Source: Marinomonas rhizomae
Lineage (GTDB): Bacteria; Pseudomonadota; Gammaproteobacteria; Pseudomonadales; Marinomonadaceae
NCBI RefSeq assembly: GCF_003315485.1
Contig: NZ_QNSE01000003.1
Coordinates: 186,001-250,000 of the forward strand
Length of the DNA stretch: 64,000 nt
Reading direction: 5' to 3'
In this document: one piece after another, positions 35,179 to 45,072 of the stretch
Layout of the letters: each line of letters begins with the position of its first letter
Position numbering within the stretch: the first letter of the stretch is position 1
Program-made: the position numbers and the translations under genes
The notes under the pieces: generated by a model
The model's input: only the letters and a program-made list of their open reading frames with translations
Databases searched by the model: none
What the model was told of the DNA's origin: nothing

Positions 35179-35825
35179 TGCTTAGAGAACTAAAAAAAGT
35201 CGTTGAAGAGTCCGGCAAAGACGCTCAAGAATTCCAGCAAACCGCAAACTTTGTTATTGCGAACCAATTTGCTAGCGCCTACAAACATGGCCAACGTAAG
35301 CATTATCTCCTTCTAGAGTCTTATCAGGACTACTTCGCTAATCTTTTCGATGCCTTGGGCATGACGCTCTACATTAATGAAAACGAGCGATTGGCGGGCG
35401 TTTTACCCGTTCAAAAAGAAGCGTTTGTACGCTTGAAAACTGATGAAACATTGTTTTTGTTGGTACTTCGCCAAATTTACGAAGAAAAAATAGAAAATTT
35501 TGAAGTCGATAATGGTTTTGTAGCGACAAATACTCACACCATTTTGGATAGATTTGTTCAGCTGGTCAAACGTGAAATTCCAAATGAAACACGTTTTAAA
35601 GACATCTTGGCTTTGTTTAGCCGCCATGGGATCCTTATCCGTGGCAAATCTTACGAAGAAGACAGTAAGAATCAAATGATCAACATTACCCCAGTAGTAA
35701 GATTGATTGTAACCGAAGCATATTTAAGGCAATTGGAGTCTTTTAATGGCACAGACCCGGATGAAGACGAAGTTGCCGATTCAGATGCTGAAACAGAAAC
35801 AACGCAAGAAACCAATCAAGACTAG
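35178..35825 (+). CDS. mksE: MksE subunit of the MksBEF condensin
   Basis: 215 residues, MukE-like, between mksF and mksB. A winged-helix-rich protein (RLKTDETLFLLVLRQIYEEK, then EIPNETRFKDILALFSRHG) with an acidic, low-complexity C-terminal tail (DPDEDEVADSDAETE). It shares one base with mksF at its start and ends nine bases before mksB. With the kleisin it binds the SMC head complex and regulates DNA loading. In related systems it is called JetB. Confidence 0.88.
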   Translation: MLRELKKVVEESGKDAQEFQQTANFVIANQFASAYKHGQRKHYLLLESYQDYFANLFDALGMTLYINENERLAGVLPVQKEAFVRLKTDETLFLLVLRQIYEEKIENFEVDNGFVATNTHTILDRFVQLVKREIPNETRFKDILALFSRHGILIRGKSYEEDSKNQMINITPVVRLIVTEAYLRQLESFNGTDPDEDEVADSDAETETTQETNQD

Positions 35826-35834
35826 GGCCAAAAT

Positions 35835-38800
35835 ATGAAAAAGTTAAATCGAATCGTATTAGTAAATTGGTACCTGCTTGGTGCAGAAGAAATTAACATT
35901 CGTGGCAACACGGCTATTATCGGCCCAACCGGTTCCGGTAAATCATCTTTACTCGATGCCATTCAAACCGTACTAACAGGTGCCAGTAAGCGTCATCTTA
36001 ACTACAACGCCAGTGCCAATGATGGAAAAGCCAGTGGTCGAAGCATTCGCTCTTACATTTTGGGGATGATTGATTCAGGCCAAGCCAATGTAAAAGCCTT
36101 AGGGACACAACCGAGACAGGATGCAACAAGTTACCTTGCATTGGTGTTCGAAGACAGCATCACAGGTAAAGAGTCAACGGTTGGTTTAGCACTAAGTGCT
36201 TCATTAGCATCTCCTGAAGAAGATGTGCTTGGCCGCTTTGTTCTATCAAACTTTGGGGTAAGGAAATCTGATTTTATCGACTCGATGGAGGGTAATAGTT
36301 ACAAAGCTAAACCTTGGATTGAAGTTCGAGAAACAATAAAAAAAGTTTGCCTAGATCCTTACATCAAATCAGGTAGCGCGTCAGCGACACAATACATCAA
36401 CCGCTATCTTGAAGAGCTAAGTCCAAGTCCAGATCATTTGATCACACTGGATAGCTTCCTTAAAAACTTTAAAAATGCCTTAAAGTTTGTCCCCATTGCC
36501 TCCCCAACGCGTTTTGTCCAGGATTTCGTTCTGGCAGAAGCTCCATTACAGGTGGGTGCATACCAAAAGTCGTTGAATGAATATCGTCATTTGGAAGCTA
36601 AAACGCTTGAAGTTTCTAAGCGAATTGATGATCTCAAGCTTATTCAGCAGGATTGTGATAAAAAACATCAGCAGGAACAAAGCGCAGTCAATTATCAATG
36701 GATCGCGACTGAGGCACGTTTTGATGAGTTAGGCAGCAAACAAGACGACATTCAAGATCAATACGAGCTACAAAGAGAACGCGAAGAGGAGATTGAAGAA
36801 GAGTTAGCAACTCAAAATAGTTTGTTAAAACAACTTCAAGGACAACTCCTACGGTTTGAGCAACAATACGAGCATTCTGATGTTGGCTTGAAACTACAGC
36901 AGCTTGAGCAAAATAAGAAGCTACTTACTTTGCAAGGTCAGCAAGATCAAAAAGCCATTTTACAAGTTCGTCAGTTAACTTTGCTTTTATCTGCACTGAA
37001 TTCCTTTGAGGACCTATTGTCCCAAGAAACTATCGCTCTGGTAAAAGAGTTCTCAGCTTTCAACGGCTTGATAACAGAAGAGGGACGTGTTGAGGGCAGT
37101 CTTAAACCGTTGACACAGAAATTAGTCGAGCTAAATGAAATATTAGACAAAGAAAAATCTCAAGTCTTTGCTCAACGTTCGGAACTAAACCGTACTATTC
37201 TGAATTTAAAAGACGAATGTAAGCAACTTGAATCCGATGTTTCCTCACTGAAAGGTGGTGTAAGCCCACTCTCTCAAAATACAAAGCGTTTAATTGCGTT
37301 ATTAAAAGACGCGAGCATCACAGCGACTCCACTTAGTCATTTAGCCGAAGTAACAGACAGAAAGTGGCAGGATGCCATCGAAGGTTATCTTGGTGCTCAA
37401 CGTGAAGCTCTTATTGTTGAGCCTGAGGATGCAGAAGAAGCAATTCGGATTTTTCGCGCGCATCGACGCCAATTAATGGGCTGTCGTGTTATCGATACCA
37501 CGCAGACTCGACTATGGCTCAATCGTGGTGACCATCATTCTGCCTTGCGTTTTATTCGATGCAATAATGATCATGCTCAAGCCTACCTGAATCGTCGTTT
37601 GGGTGGCATCAAACCTGTCGACACAGAGCGCGAGCTGTTGCGTGAAGACAGCGCTATGACTGCTGATGGTATGTTAAAGCTTGCTGGTACTATTTCTACC
37701 ATTCGTTTCGTACCACACATGATGGTTGGTATTAATACTGAAGGCATGCGAGAGTCACGTGAAAAACAACTTGCCAATTTAAGTGGCGAGCTAATGAACT
37801 TTCTAAAAGCAGATCAACGTCTTGAGCAAGCAGATTCCTTGCTTGGGCGTGTTATGGCGAATAACCAATTTGATGCCGAAAGCATTGGCAATGCAAGCCA
37901 CACAGTGGCGCGATTAACACAAGAATTAGAGTCAGTTGAAGCGGAAATTTCGCAACTACAAAAGCATGACGATACCGAATTGCAAGAACGTATCGAAGCG
38001 CTTAAGTCGCGCATAGCTAATGTCGAACTAGATCAGAAAAAATTAGATCGTGAGCGCCAACAAATAGCGGAACAATTTGGTGCATTAAACACGCAAAAGA
38101 GTCAATTAAGTTCCGCTTTATCCGCGCTTGATGAAGAGCGTAACCGCCTGACATCAAACCCAAAATACGATGCTGAGTTTGCTAGTGAGCGATATGCTTT
38201 ATTGGAAAGTAGCATGGTAAACGGTGCGGCTATTTATAAAGAAGCGATTAGCCGTGCTGACAAAGCCAGTGAAAAAGCACGCAGTTTTGATCAGAAGGTC
38301 CGAAAAGAAGTGGCTGATCATTATGGCAAATACCATCATGCTAATTTAGATAACGATATTCAATTAGACTACTTAGAGTCTAAGTTCGAAGAGTTTGAGC
38401 ACTATGTGACGTATCAAATAGACGTATTGAGCGACACTGAATTGGCAAAATACGCTAAGCGTGCTGAACTGGCCCGAAAGGAAGCCGAGGAAACTTTTCG
38501 CTCAGATTATGTTTCTAAATTGAAAGATTCTCTAGATCAGGTTGCGCATATTATTCGTGAGCTTAACCACAGTTTGAAGCGTCGCCCATTTAACCAAGAA
38601 ATTTATCAGTTCCGCTATTACCCAAATGGCGACATGAAGGATATTTTAGATCTTGTCGAACGCTTTAGTGCCCAAGATCAAGCTAATGTAGGTGGGTTAT
38701 TCGATCCGCATTTAAGTGACGACCCTGATCACGTTCGTGCTATCGCATCGATTCAAGAGCTAATATCGGATGATGAAAAACAGCAGGACCTGGCGGATTA

Positions 38801-39251
38801 TCGTAAATTTTATAACTTCGAAGTCGATATCTTAGATGCAGAAGGCAATAAAAAAACAACCCTTAGTCAGCGAATTCAGACTGGTTCCGGTGGTGAGCAC
38901 CAAATCCCTTTCTACTTGGCAATTGCTGCCGCTTTATCTACTACTTATCGCTTACATGAAACCATGGAAGGCGAAATTGTTGGTGGTTTTTCATTAGCCA
39001 TGTTTGATGAGGCTTTTAATAAGATAGATATGGTGAAAACATCTACTTGTATGGGATTCATGAAGGATATTGGTCTACAAGTTATTGCGGCAGCACCAGA
39101 CGATAAGCGTGCTGTTATGGCCGCTAATATGGATACTGTTATTAGCGTATGGCGAGAAGGTGGTGCAGTGTCTATTGATGTCGCTTACCCGAAAGAAAAG
39201 GGTCAAGTACTACTTAATGGTGAATCTGACGCCTCAGCAACTCCAGCATAA
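35835..39251 (+). CDS. mksB: MksB, SMC-like ATPase of the MksBEF condensin
   Basis: 1,138 residues with SMC architecture. N-terminal Walker A IGPTGSGKSSLLDAI (~31-45), a first coiled coil (~240-440), a hinge-like region (~480-650), a second coiled coil (~660-900), then the C-terminal ABC signature TGSGGEHQIPFYLA (~1016) and Walker B SLAMFDEAFNKID (~1056). Dimers extrude DNA loops with MksF and MksE. This is the alternative condensin of many gammaproteobacteria, distinct from Smc-ScpAB and MukBEF. The MksG/JetD topoisomerase-fold nuclease, which in Wadjet cleaves plasmids, is not encoded next to it. Whether it acts in chromosome organisation or defence is open. Confidence 0.9.
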   Translation: MKKLNRIVLVNWYLLGAEEINIRGNTAIIGPTGSGKSSLLDAIQTVLTGASKRHLNYNASANDGKASGRSIRSYILGMIDSGQANVKALGTQPRQDATSYLALVFEDSITGKESTVGLALSASLASPEEDVLGRFVLSNFGVRKSDFIDSMEGNSYKAKPWIEVRETIKKVCLDPYIKSGSASATQYINRYLEELSPSPDHLITLDSFLKNFKNALKFVPIASPTRFVQDFVLAEAPLQVGAYQKSLNEYRHLEAKTLEVSKRIDDLKLIQQDCDKKHQQEQSAVNYQWIATEARFDELGSKQDDIQDQYELQREREEEIEEELATQNSLLKQLQGQLLRFEQQYEHSDVGLKLQQLEQNKKLLTLQGQQDQKAILQVRQLTLLLSALNSFEDLLSQETIALVKEFSAFNGLITEEGRVEGSLKPLTQKLVELNEILDKEKSQVFAQRSELNRTILNLKDECKQLESDVSSLKGGVSPLSQNTKRLIALLKDASITATPLSHLAEVTDRKWQDAIEGYLGAQREALIVEPEDAEEAIRIFRAHRRQLMGCRVIDTTQTRLWLNRGDHHSALRFIRCNNDHAQAYLNRRLGGIKPVDTERELLREDSAMTADGMLKLAGTISTIRFVPHMMVGINTEGMRESREKQLANLSGELMNFLKADQRLEQADSLLGRVMANNQFDAESIGNASHTVARLTQELESVEAEISQLQKHDDTELQERIEALKSRIANVELDQKKLDRERQQIAEQFGALNTQKSQLSSALSALDEERNRLTSNPKYDAEFASERYALLESSMVNGAAIYKEAISRADKASEKARSFDQKVRKEVADHYGKYHHANLDNDIQLDYLESKFEEFEHYVTYQIDVLSDTELAKYAKRAELARKEAEETFRSDYVSKLKDSLDQVAHIIRELNHSLKRRPFNQEIYQFRYYPNGDMKDILDLVERFSAQDQANVGGLFDPHLSDDPDHVRAIASIQELISDDEKQQDLADYRKFYNFEVDILDAEGNKKTTLSQRIQTGSGGEHQIPFYLAIAAALSTTYRLHETMEGEIVGGFSLAMFDEAFNKIDMVKTSTCMGFMKDIGLQVIAAAPDDKRAVMAANMDTVISVWREGGAVSIDVAYPKEKGQVLLNGESDASATPA

Positions 39252-39262
39252 CTGAGAATAAT

Positions 39263-39577
39263 ATGATCGTACAAAATCAAATAGATCAACGCATAAATGA
39301 ACAGCTGGAGGTTCATCATATGACACTCGAAAACGAGAGTTATATGCATAATGTTCCAGAAGGAAGTGAGTCTCACTTCAAATTGATTCTTGTTAGCGAT
39401 ATTTTTGAAGGTAAGAGATTGGTCCAGCGCCATCAGCTTGTTTACGGTGTACTGCAAAAAGAGATGACAAAAATCCATGCTCTTGCTATGCATTTATACT
39501 CAATTAAAGAGTGGCATGAGCGCAATGCGCTTGCGCCTTTATCGCCAAAATGCCACGGAGGCGAGCAGGGTGAATAG
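39263..39577 (+). CDS. BolA-family protein
   Basis: 104 residues. The middle has the BolA fold signature: SHFKLILVSDIFEGKRLVQR followed by HQLVYGVLQ and IHALAMHLYSIKEW. The H in RHQLVYG is the invariant His that helps hold an Fe-S cluster with monothiol glutaredoxins. It is a BolA/IbaG-type protein that regulates morphology, iron or stress genes. It starts 12 bases after mksB, with a weak ribosome site, so it may be cotranscribed. The C-terminal tail (NALAPLSPKCHGGEQGE) is not conserved. Confidence 0.9.
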   Translation: MIVQNQIDQRINEQLEVHHMTLENESYMHNVPEGSESHFKLILVSDIFEGKRLVQRHQLVYGVLQKEMTKIHALAMHLYSIKEWHERNALAPLSPKCHGGEQGE

Positions 39578-39595
39578 CCCTAACTCGATTAACTA

Positions 39596-39898
39596 ATGAG
39601 TATTTCAATAACAGTTAATGAAACCAAAGACATTGCTACAATCACCATTGTAGGGAGTTTTGATTTTTCTTTGTTTAACGAGTTTCGAGCTGCTTATTCA
39701 GACCTCGAGAGATGCTACAAAACCTACGTAGTTGATATGAGTATGGTTGAGTATTTAGATAGTGCTGCGCTTGGTATGTTATTAAGTATGCGCAATGGGA
39801 TTGAGGAAGAAAGTAATATTCAGTTAACTGGAGCAAATGCTTTTATTAAGAATATCCTCATGATTTCTCGTTTTGATAAACGCTTTGATATCCAATGA
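39596..39898 (+). CDS. STAS-domain anti-sigma factor antagonist
   Basis: 100 residues, a single STAS domain. The conserved phosphorylation motif is VEYLDSAALGMLLSM (~51-65), with Ser56 the likely target of a kinase. Such proteins free a sigma factor by binding its anti-sigma factor, but only when not phosphorylated. The next gene encodes a receiver-PP2C phosphatase that would dephosphorylate this Ser; only 11 bases separate them. The arrangement recalls HsbA with HsbR in pseudomonads, although no HptB or cognate kinase is seen here. Confidence 0.9.
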   Translation: MSISITVNETKDIATITIVGSFDFSLFNEFRAAYSDLERCYKTYVVDMSMVEYLDSAALGMLLSMRNGIEEESNIQLTGANAFIKNILMISRFDKRFDIQ

Positions 39899-39909
39899 AG
39901 GCTAAATAA

Positions 39910-41061
39910 ATGAAGTTGTTATGCGTAGACAGTGAACCCGTTTATCGCGAAATTATTTCTTTATGCGCTGAAAAAGAAGGGGTAACGGTCAAAGCTGTGG
40001 CCAGTTACCAAGAAGCTATTATAGCATTCGAAAGCTATGCTCCAGATATCGTCACTTTGGATGTAATAATGAAGGGAGGTAGTGGCTATGCTTTGGTACA
40101 AAAGCTTAAAACTTTATCTGGTAAACGGTTTGTACCAATGATTTTCCTTGCATCGCATACTACCGATTCTGTTATGGATAAGTGTTTCAAGGCTGGCGCT
40201 GACGATTTTATCCCCAAACCATTCAATGAAATGCTGCTTAATATTCGACTGAAAACACACATGCGTCATGTCGAACTCATGAAAGAGATGTACCGCAAGA
40301 ATAAAGCGCTAACCTATTATCAAGCTATGATCGAACGAGAGCATGAAATGGCTCATCATGTGCTTGATCACATTCAAAATCGCAGTGATAAAAACTCAGA
40401 ACAAGTTGCGATTACAAGATTATCCGCAGCCAGCTTTAATGGCGATTTAGCCTTGATAAAAACCCGTTTGGATGGTGCCCGTCTTGTATTTGTAGGCGAC
40501 TTTACTGGACACGGTCTTCCAGCCTCTATCGGCGCATTGCCAGTTATGCAGACTTTTTTTGATGCTGTTGATGAGGTTGTTTGTGTTAATGAGTTAGCGG
40601 TACGAATTAACAAAATACTTTTTAGTATTCTACCAGACTATATGTTTTGTGCTGGTTATCTCTTGTTAATGACTCAAGAAGGTGGCATTACATATTGGGG
40701 TGGAGGAATGCCCAACGCATATATTCGACGGGCCAATGGCGGGTTTGATTATTTACAGTCAAGTCATATGCCATTAGGAATTCTTTCAATGAATGACTTC
40801 GAGGCAGACTTGCAGAGTAACCAATTAAATTCCGGAGACACCTTAATTATTGTGTCTGATGGTGTGTTAGAGCTTAAAAATTGCCACAACGAAATGCTTG
40901 GAGACGATCAAGTTAAAGCCCTCATTTCGTGTATTTATGCCGACGCAAGCTTAATAGCAGCCCAACAAAAAATTGAGTTGAAACTTGCTGAATACCAAGG
41001 GGAATCAGAGCAACTAGATGATATTACTCTCGTTGCTCTGAGAAGCTCTTACTTGCAGTAG
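39910..41061 (+). CDS. response regulator with PP2C/SpoIIE phosphatase (HsbR-like)
   Basis: 383 residues. Receiver domain (~1-120) with phosphoacceptor Asp51 in VTLDVIMKG and the C-terminal Lys in FIPKPF. A linker (~125-150), then a SpoIIE-type PP2C phosphatase (~160-380): VGDFTGHGLPASIG (metal-binding Asp and Gly-His-Gly), IIVSDGVLELKN and the terminal LDDITLVAL. A two-component signal would control dephosphorylation of the preceding STAS protein. This is the RsbU/HsbR class. No histidine kinase is next door, so the input must come from elsewhere. Metal-site residues are intact. Confidence 0.92.
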   Translation: MKLLCVDSEPVYREIISLCAEKEGVTVKAVASYQEAIIAFESYAPDIVTLDVIMKGGSGYALVQKLKTLSGKRFVPMIFLASHTTDSVMDKCFKAGADDFIPKPFNEMLLNIRLKTHMRHVELMKEMYRKNKALTYYQAMIEREHEMAHHVLDHIQNRSDKNSEQVAITRLSAASFNGDLALIKTRLDGARLVFVGDFTGHGLPASIGALPVMQTFFDAVDEVVCVNELAVRINKILFSILPDYMFCAGYLLLMTQEGGITYWGGGMPNAYIRRANGGFDYLQSSHMPLGILSMNDFEADLQSNQLNSGDTLIIVSDGVLELKNCHNEMLGDDQVKALISCIYADASLIAAQQKIELKLAEYQGESEQLDDITLVALRSSYLQ

Positions 41062-41083
41062 CATATTACAAGTAAGAGCAAGA

Positions 41084-41725
41084 TTAAGATTTTTTACCGT
41101 TCTTTTTCTTGTTATTACCCTTAGTTTTAGCTTGAGCTTTTGGAAATGGACGCTTTTCAGGCTCAGTACGAAGCACTAAAAATAAATCAGTTACTACTTC
41201 TGGAATTTGAGCGATGCATGAATTGGTTAGTTTTTCGCTCTGACGAATTTGCACGACTTCTTCGTCATCAAACAAATCAGACGCTACCATTATCGGCAAC
41301 AAAAGTTCAGCGACAACTTCTTCTTTTTCTGACTCAAACCAGTGACTTTCTGACATGAATACGCCTTCCATAAATCCGGTAGCCCACTCTTGCAATTCAC
41401 TAAGTTCTTCTGGTGATGAACCCATTTCAATCTCACAAGGCACCATAAAACCATCTTCGGACTCTAGTTCTTTTTGAATATCGACAAAAAGACGTGATAA
41501 ATACTGAAGTATTTGTTTTTCTTGTTTCTCGTTTTCAAATTGCGGCGTGTCTTCGAAAATCACTGGCAGCCATTTATCTTCGGTTGTAAGAACAGGGCAA
41601 ATAGACAGTGCGGTTAAGAAGCCATGAGCCATAACAAAGTTCTGACATTCCTCATGAACGTGATCTGACTCCAAAAAAATTTCTAACGTCTCTAATTCAA
41701 GATCATCAAGAGGTTGGTGTGCCAT
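41084..41725 (-). CDS. UPF0149/YecA-family protein
   Basis: 213 residues. The N-terminal ~175 residues show the UPF0149 pattern: LETLEIFLESD, MAHGFLTALSICP (family signature) and LQEWATGFMEGV, all helical and acidic. The C-terminus is a Lys-rich tail (KTKGNNKKKNGKKS) in place of the SEC-C zinc motif some relatives have. YgfB-type relatives act in gene regulation in pseudomonads, but the role here is unknown. Convergent with the PP2C gene and divergent from recQ across 96 bases. Confidence 0.85.
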   Translation of the reverse strand: MAHQPLDDLELETLEIFLESDHVHEECQNFVMAHGFLTALSICPVLTTEDKWLPVIFEDTPQFENEKQEKQILQYLSRLFVDIQKELESEDGFMVPCEIEMGSSPEELSELQEWATGFMEGVFMSESHWFESEKEEVVAELLLPIMVASDLFDDEEVVQIRQSEKLTNSCIAQIPEVVTDLFLVLRTEPEKRPFPKAQAKTKGNNKKKNGKKS

Positions 41726-41821
41726 GTAAATGTTTCCCTAATACAGATTAAGTGAATGATTCTAGCGAAAAGAGGGTGAAAAATCGATGCAGAAAACGTT
41801 GTGTTAAGGGATAATTCATAA

Positions 41822-43588
41822 ATGAATGTAAAGAAGCATACACTTTCACGTCTGGGCTACTCTGAATATCGTCCTTTGCAAGAGCGGGCGATCGATGCCC
41901 TATATTCAGGACAAGACGTTTTGCTTGCTGCGCCTACCGGAGGCGGTAAGTCTTTAACTTATCAAGCAGCCGGACTGATGCGAAATGGAGTGGCTGTCAT
42001 TGTTAGCCCTCTATTATCTCTTATGTCTCAGCAAGTAGAGGAATTGAGCAAAAAAGGCATTAGAGCTAAATTTCTAAACTCCACTTTAAACCCCGGTGAA
42101 CAAGATGACCTTGTTTGGGCCTTGCGGCATCAGCATATTGACTTGCTGTATTTATCACCAGAGAAATTGGTTCAACCTTCGGTTATAGGTTTTCTGCACA
42201 GCTTTGATATTTCACTGTTTGCTATTGATGAAGCACATTGTATTTCTCAGTGGGGAAGTTTTTTCCGTCCAGAATACAGTCAACTTGGGCAACTAAAATC
42301 TTCATTTCCTGATGTTCCTATTATTGCTCTAACTGGAACCGTTGATCAAAAAACCATGACAACGATTCAAGAGTCATTGCAGCTTAAAAATTGCTTGGTA
42401 TTACGCAATAGCTTTGATCGTTCCAATATTAAAATTCAAATTGCTCAAAAAAGAAAAGCCAAACAACAAATTTTGTATTTTTTACACCACGAAGTACCTG
42501 GTGAAACTGGTATTATTTATTGTCGCTCACGGAAGAAAACAGAGGAACTTGCCAGCTGGTTAAGTGACCTTGGTTTGCCCAGCTTGAGTTATCATGCTGC
42601 CATGTCAGAAGAAGACAAACAGAAGAATCATAATATCTTCTCCGAACAGCAAGGCACTATTATGGTGGCAACCACAGCTTATGGTATGGGGATTGATATT
42701 GCCCATGTGAGATTTGTGGTGCATTTAGATTTGCCAAGTAGTCCAGAGTCTTATTTTCAAGAAGTGGGGCGGGCAGGGCGAGATGGGAAACCAGCTAAAT
42801 CTCTTTTGCTCTACGGTTTACAAGACATGCTACAAGCGCAGCAATTGGCGACGCTCCAACCTTTGTCCGCAACAACCGAAGTACAGCACTTAAGCAGCTT
42901 GTTTCGTATTTTAGAGGGGCGAGGTTGCAGGCGGCAAAATTTGCTAGCGCATTTTGATGAACATATTCCAGCTTGTCAGCACTGTGATCGATGCCTTTCA
43001 AACAAGTCTGAGCAAAATATGACGATTGCTAGCCAGAAGTTTTTATCTTTGATTTATCATACTAAAGGGCTACAGCCCTTTTCAGTGCTTATCCAGATTT
43101 TACTGGGAAAAAAAACCAAACCTGTTTTAGCTATTAGCGCTCAATCGTTGACCTTATTTGGTAAGGGTAAAGAGTTAAGCGAAGTTCAGTGGAAGTCAGT
43201 TATTAGGCACTTGATTGCGTACAACTACATTACTCTTGGTACATTTAGTGTTTTTAGCGTACACATCAATGAGAAATCACGAAATGTTCTTCAAGGTAAA
43301 TCCCAGATAATTATTCCTAGCGAGCATTACTATCCGACACTTCAAGAAGATCATATCGCAATAGATAGCCTTAATTGGCATAAAGTCTTGGCATGGAAAT
43401 ACAGCCATGGCAAAACGGACCTTAGTGAAACCCAGCTCAGGCTCATTTGTTTACACAAGCCTAACTCGGTCGCCTCACTAAGTCGGTTAACTGGGCTATC
43501 AAAAGATAAAGTGGCCGATTTTGCTGAAGCACTCATTAAACTCATTCATGACGTTGATTCAAAAGAGGCTGGTACCCTATGCCCTTAA
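41822..43588 (+). CDS. recQ: RecQ-family DNA helicase
   Basis: 588 residues. Helicase motifs in order: motif 0 RPLQERAIDAL (~18), Walker A LLAAPTGGGKSLT (~37), DEAH as FAIDEAHCISQWG (~133), motif III ALTGT (~169), motif V TTAYGMGIDIAHVRF (~281) and motif VI QEVGRAGRDGK (~309). A zinc-binding CRRQNLLAHF with CQHCDRC (~372-396) follows and leads into winged-helix DNA binding. It unwinds DNA 3'-5' in repair and recombination. Slight oddity: the C-terminal part is short for an HRDC domain. The stop overlaps the SprT start by 10 bases. Confidence 0.93.
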   Translation: MNVKKHTLSRLGYSEYRPLQERAIDALYSGQDVLLAAPTGGGKSLTYQAAGLMRNGVAVIVSPLLSLMSQQVEELSKKGIRAKFLNSTLNPGEQDDLVWALRHQHIDLLYLSPEKLVQPSVIGFLHSFDISLFAIDEAHCISQWGSFFRPEYSQLGQLKSSFPDVPIIALTGTVDQKTMTTIQESLQLKNCLVLRNSFDRSNIKIQIAQKRKAKQQILYFLHHEVPGETGIIYCRSRKKTEELASWLSDLGLPSLSYHAAMSEEDKQKNHNIFSEQQGTIMVATTAYGMGIDIAHVRFVVHLDLPSSPESYFQEVGRAGRDGKPAKSLLLYGLQDMLQAQQLATLQPLSATTEVQHLSSLFRILEGRGCRRQNLLAHFDEHIPACQHCDRCLSNKSEQNMTIASQKFLSLIYHTKGLQPFSVLIQILLGKKTKPVLAISAQSLTLFGKGKELSEVQWKSVIRHLIAYNYITLGTFSVFSVHINEKSRNVLQGKSQIIIPSEHYYPTLQEDHIAIDSLNWHKVLAWKYSHGKTDLSETQLRLICLHKPNSVASLSRLTGLSKDKVADFAEALIKLIHDVDSKEAGTLCP

Positions 43589-44103
43589 GCTCCCAACAGA
43601 CAAACACAAATGGTGAAGAAGACGTCTTAACGCTCGTTATCGACAAGGCAAATGAGTGTTTTAATCAAGCCGATGTTTTTTTTGGCCATAAATTCAAACG
43701 CTCAAACTGCAATTTAAAGCAAAGAGGTCGGGCGGCAGGTACTGCTCATCTACAAAAGAATGAGCTGCGTTTTAACCCTTTTATGTTTCAGCAAAATCCA
43801 GCCGAATTTCTTGAGACTGTGGTCCCTCATGAGGTTGCACACATTATCGTTTTCCAGATTTATGGTAATGCAGTAAAACCTCACGGAAAGGAGTGGAAAG
43901 CCGTCATGCTAAAGGTGTATGGCCTTTCACCTAGTAGAACACATACTTTTGATGTACCTCCTCAAAAACAGAGCTATGAATACCGCTGCTCTTGTCAAAG
44001 ACATCAATTTACTAAACACCGCCATACAAGGGCCCAGAAAGGTGTTGAATATATCTGCAAAGGTTGTCACGCCACATTACAGTTTGTTAACGCGAATAAG
44101 TAA
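43579..44103 (+). CDS. sprT: SprT-like zinc metalloprotease-family protein
   Basis: 174 residues. Zincin motif VVPHEVAHIIVFQIYG (~86-101): HEVAH with the catalytic Glu and a third ligand (HGKEW) further on, plus a zinc-ribbon C-terminal region (CSCQRHQFTKH and CKGCHATLQF). SprT/Spartan-type proteins relate to protein-DNA crosslink repair in eukaryotes, but the bacterial role is not settled. It overlaps recQ by 10 bases, in a different frame, so the two genes are translationally linked and a shared DNA repair context is plausible. Confidence 0.92.
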   Translation: MPLSSQQTNTNGEEDVLTLVIDKANECFNQADVFFGHKFKRSNCNLKQRGRAAGTAHLQKNELRFNPFMFQQNPAEFLETVVPHEVAHIIVFQIYGNAVKPHGKEWKAVMLKVYGLSPSRTHTFDVPPQKQSYEYRCSCQRHQFTKHRHTRAQKGVEYICKGCHATLQFVNANK

Positions 44104-44223
44104 CAACTCTTAAAATATAAGTGAAAAATGATTTTTCATGCACTTTTGCCTTATATCCTCCATTTTTGATGCGATAGCTGCGTCCTTATAGTAATATAAA
44201 CGCGTTTTGTTTACAGCGTGTAT

Positions 44224-45063
44224 ATGATGGATTTATCTAATCGACCTAAAGAAAAATTAGAGCTTAATAAGCTCCAAAAACGCCTTCGCAGATTAACTGG
44301 CCAAGCAATTGCTGACTTCAACATGATTGAAGATGGCGATAAAGTTATGGTGTGCTTATCCGGAGGAAAAGATTCCTATACCATGCTTGAGATTCTGAGA
44401 AATCTACAGGCAAGTGCGCCTATAAACTTCAGCATTATTGCTGTGAATTTAGACCAAAAACAACCAGGCTTTCCTGAGCATATTTTACCTGCGTACTTAG
44501 AAGAGCTTGGTGTAGATTTTCACATATTAGAACGTGATACCTACAGCATAGTAAAAGAAATCGTGCCAGAAGGAAAAACCACTTGCGGCCTGTGCTCTAG
44601 ACTACGCCGCGGTTCTTTATACGGTTTTGCTGAAGAAATTGGCGCAACAAAAATTGCACTTGGCCACCACAGAGACGATATACTTGAAACGCTATTTTTA
44701 AATATGTTCTTTGGTGGCAAGCTAAAGTCCATGCCACCAAAATTGCTAAGCGATGATGGGAAACACATTGTCATTCGACCTTTGTCCTACTGCAAAGAAG
44801 AAGATATTGAAGCTTTTGCAACGATGAAGGAATATCCGATCATTCCTTGCAACCTTTGTGGTTCACAAGAAAACTTACAAAGACAAGTCGTAAAAGATAT
44901 GTTGCAAAAGTGGGAAAAAGAATTTCCCGGCAGAACAGAAACCATGTTCTCTGCTATGCAAAACATTGTTCCATCACATTTAGCAGACACAGACTTATTT
45001 GACTTTAAAGGGTTAAAACAGTCCTCTGCAGCTCTTGACCGATTAAATATTATTTCACTATAG
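44224..45063 (+). CDS. ttcA: TtcA, tRNA 2-thiocytidine(32) synthetase
   Basis: 279 residues from ATG 44224 (44218 GTG and 44227 ATG are alternatives). PP-loop ATPase motif [11 protein letters not shown] (~44), two CxxC pairs for an Fe-S cluster ([11 protein letters not shown] ~122 and [14 protein letters not shown] ~205) and the conserved HHRDD motif. The enzyme thiolates C32 in several tRNAs, using sulfur carried by an IscS-dependent relay. It is followed ten bases later by the outer-membrane yfaZ-like gene. It is intact and at normal length. Confidence 0.95.
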   Translation: MMDLSNRPKEKLELNKLQKRLRRLTGQAIADFNMIEDGDKVMVCLSGGKDSYTMLEILRNLQASAPINFSIIAVNLDQKQPGFPEHILPAYLEELGVDFHILERDTYSIVKEIVPEGKTTCGLCSRLRRGSLYGFAEEIGATKIALGHHRDDILETLFLNMFFGGKLKSMPPKLLSDDGKHIVIRPLSYCKEEDIEAFATMKEYPIIPCNLCGSQENLQRQVVKDMLQKWEKEFPGRTETMFSAMQNIVPSHLADTDLFDFKGLKQSSAALDRLNIISL

Positions 45064-45072
45064 GTAATAGAA

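Noticed and set aside
33787..39251. Full Wadjet (JetABCD) plasmid-defence system
   Set aside because: Only the three condensin-like genes are present; the JetD/MksG gene is replaced by bolA, so a full Wadjet call is not supported.
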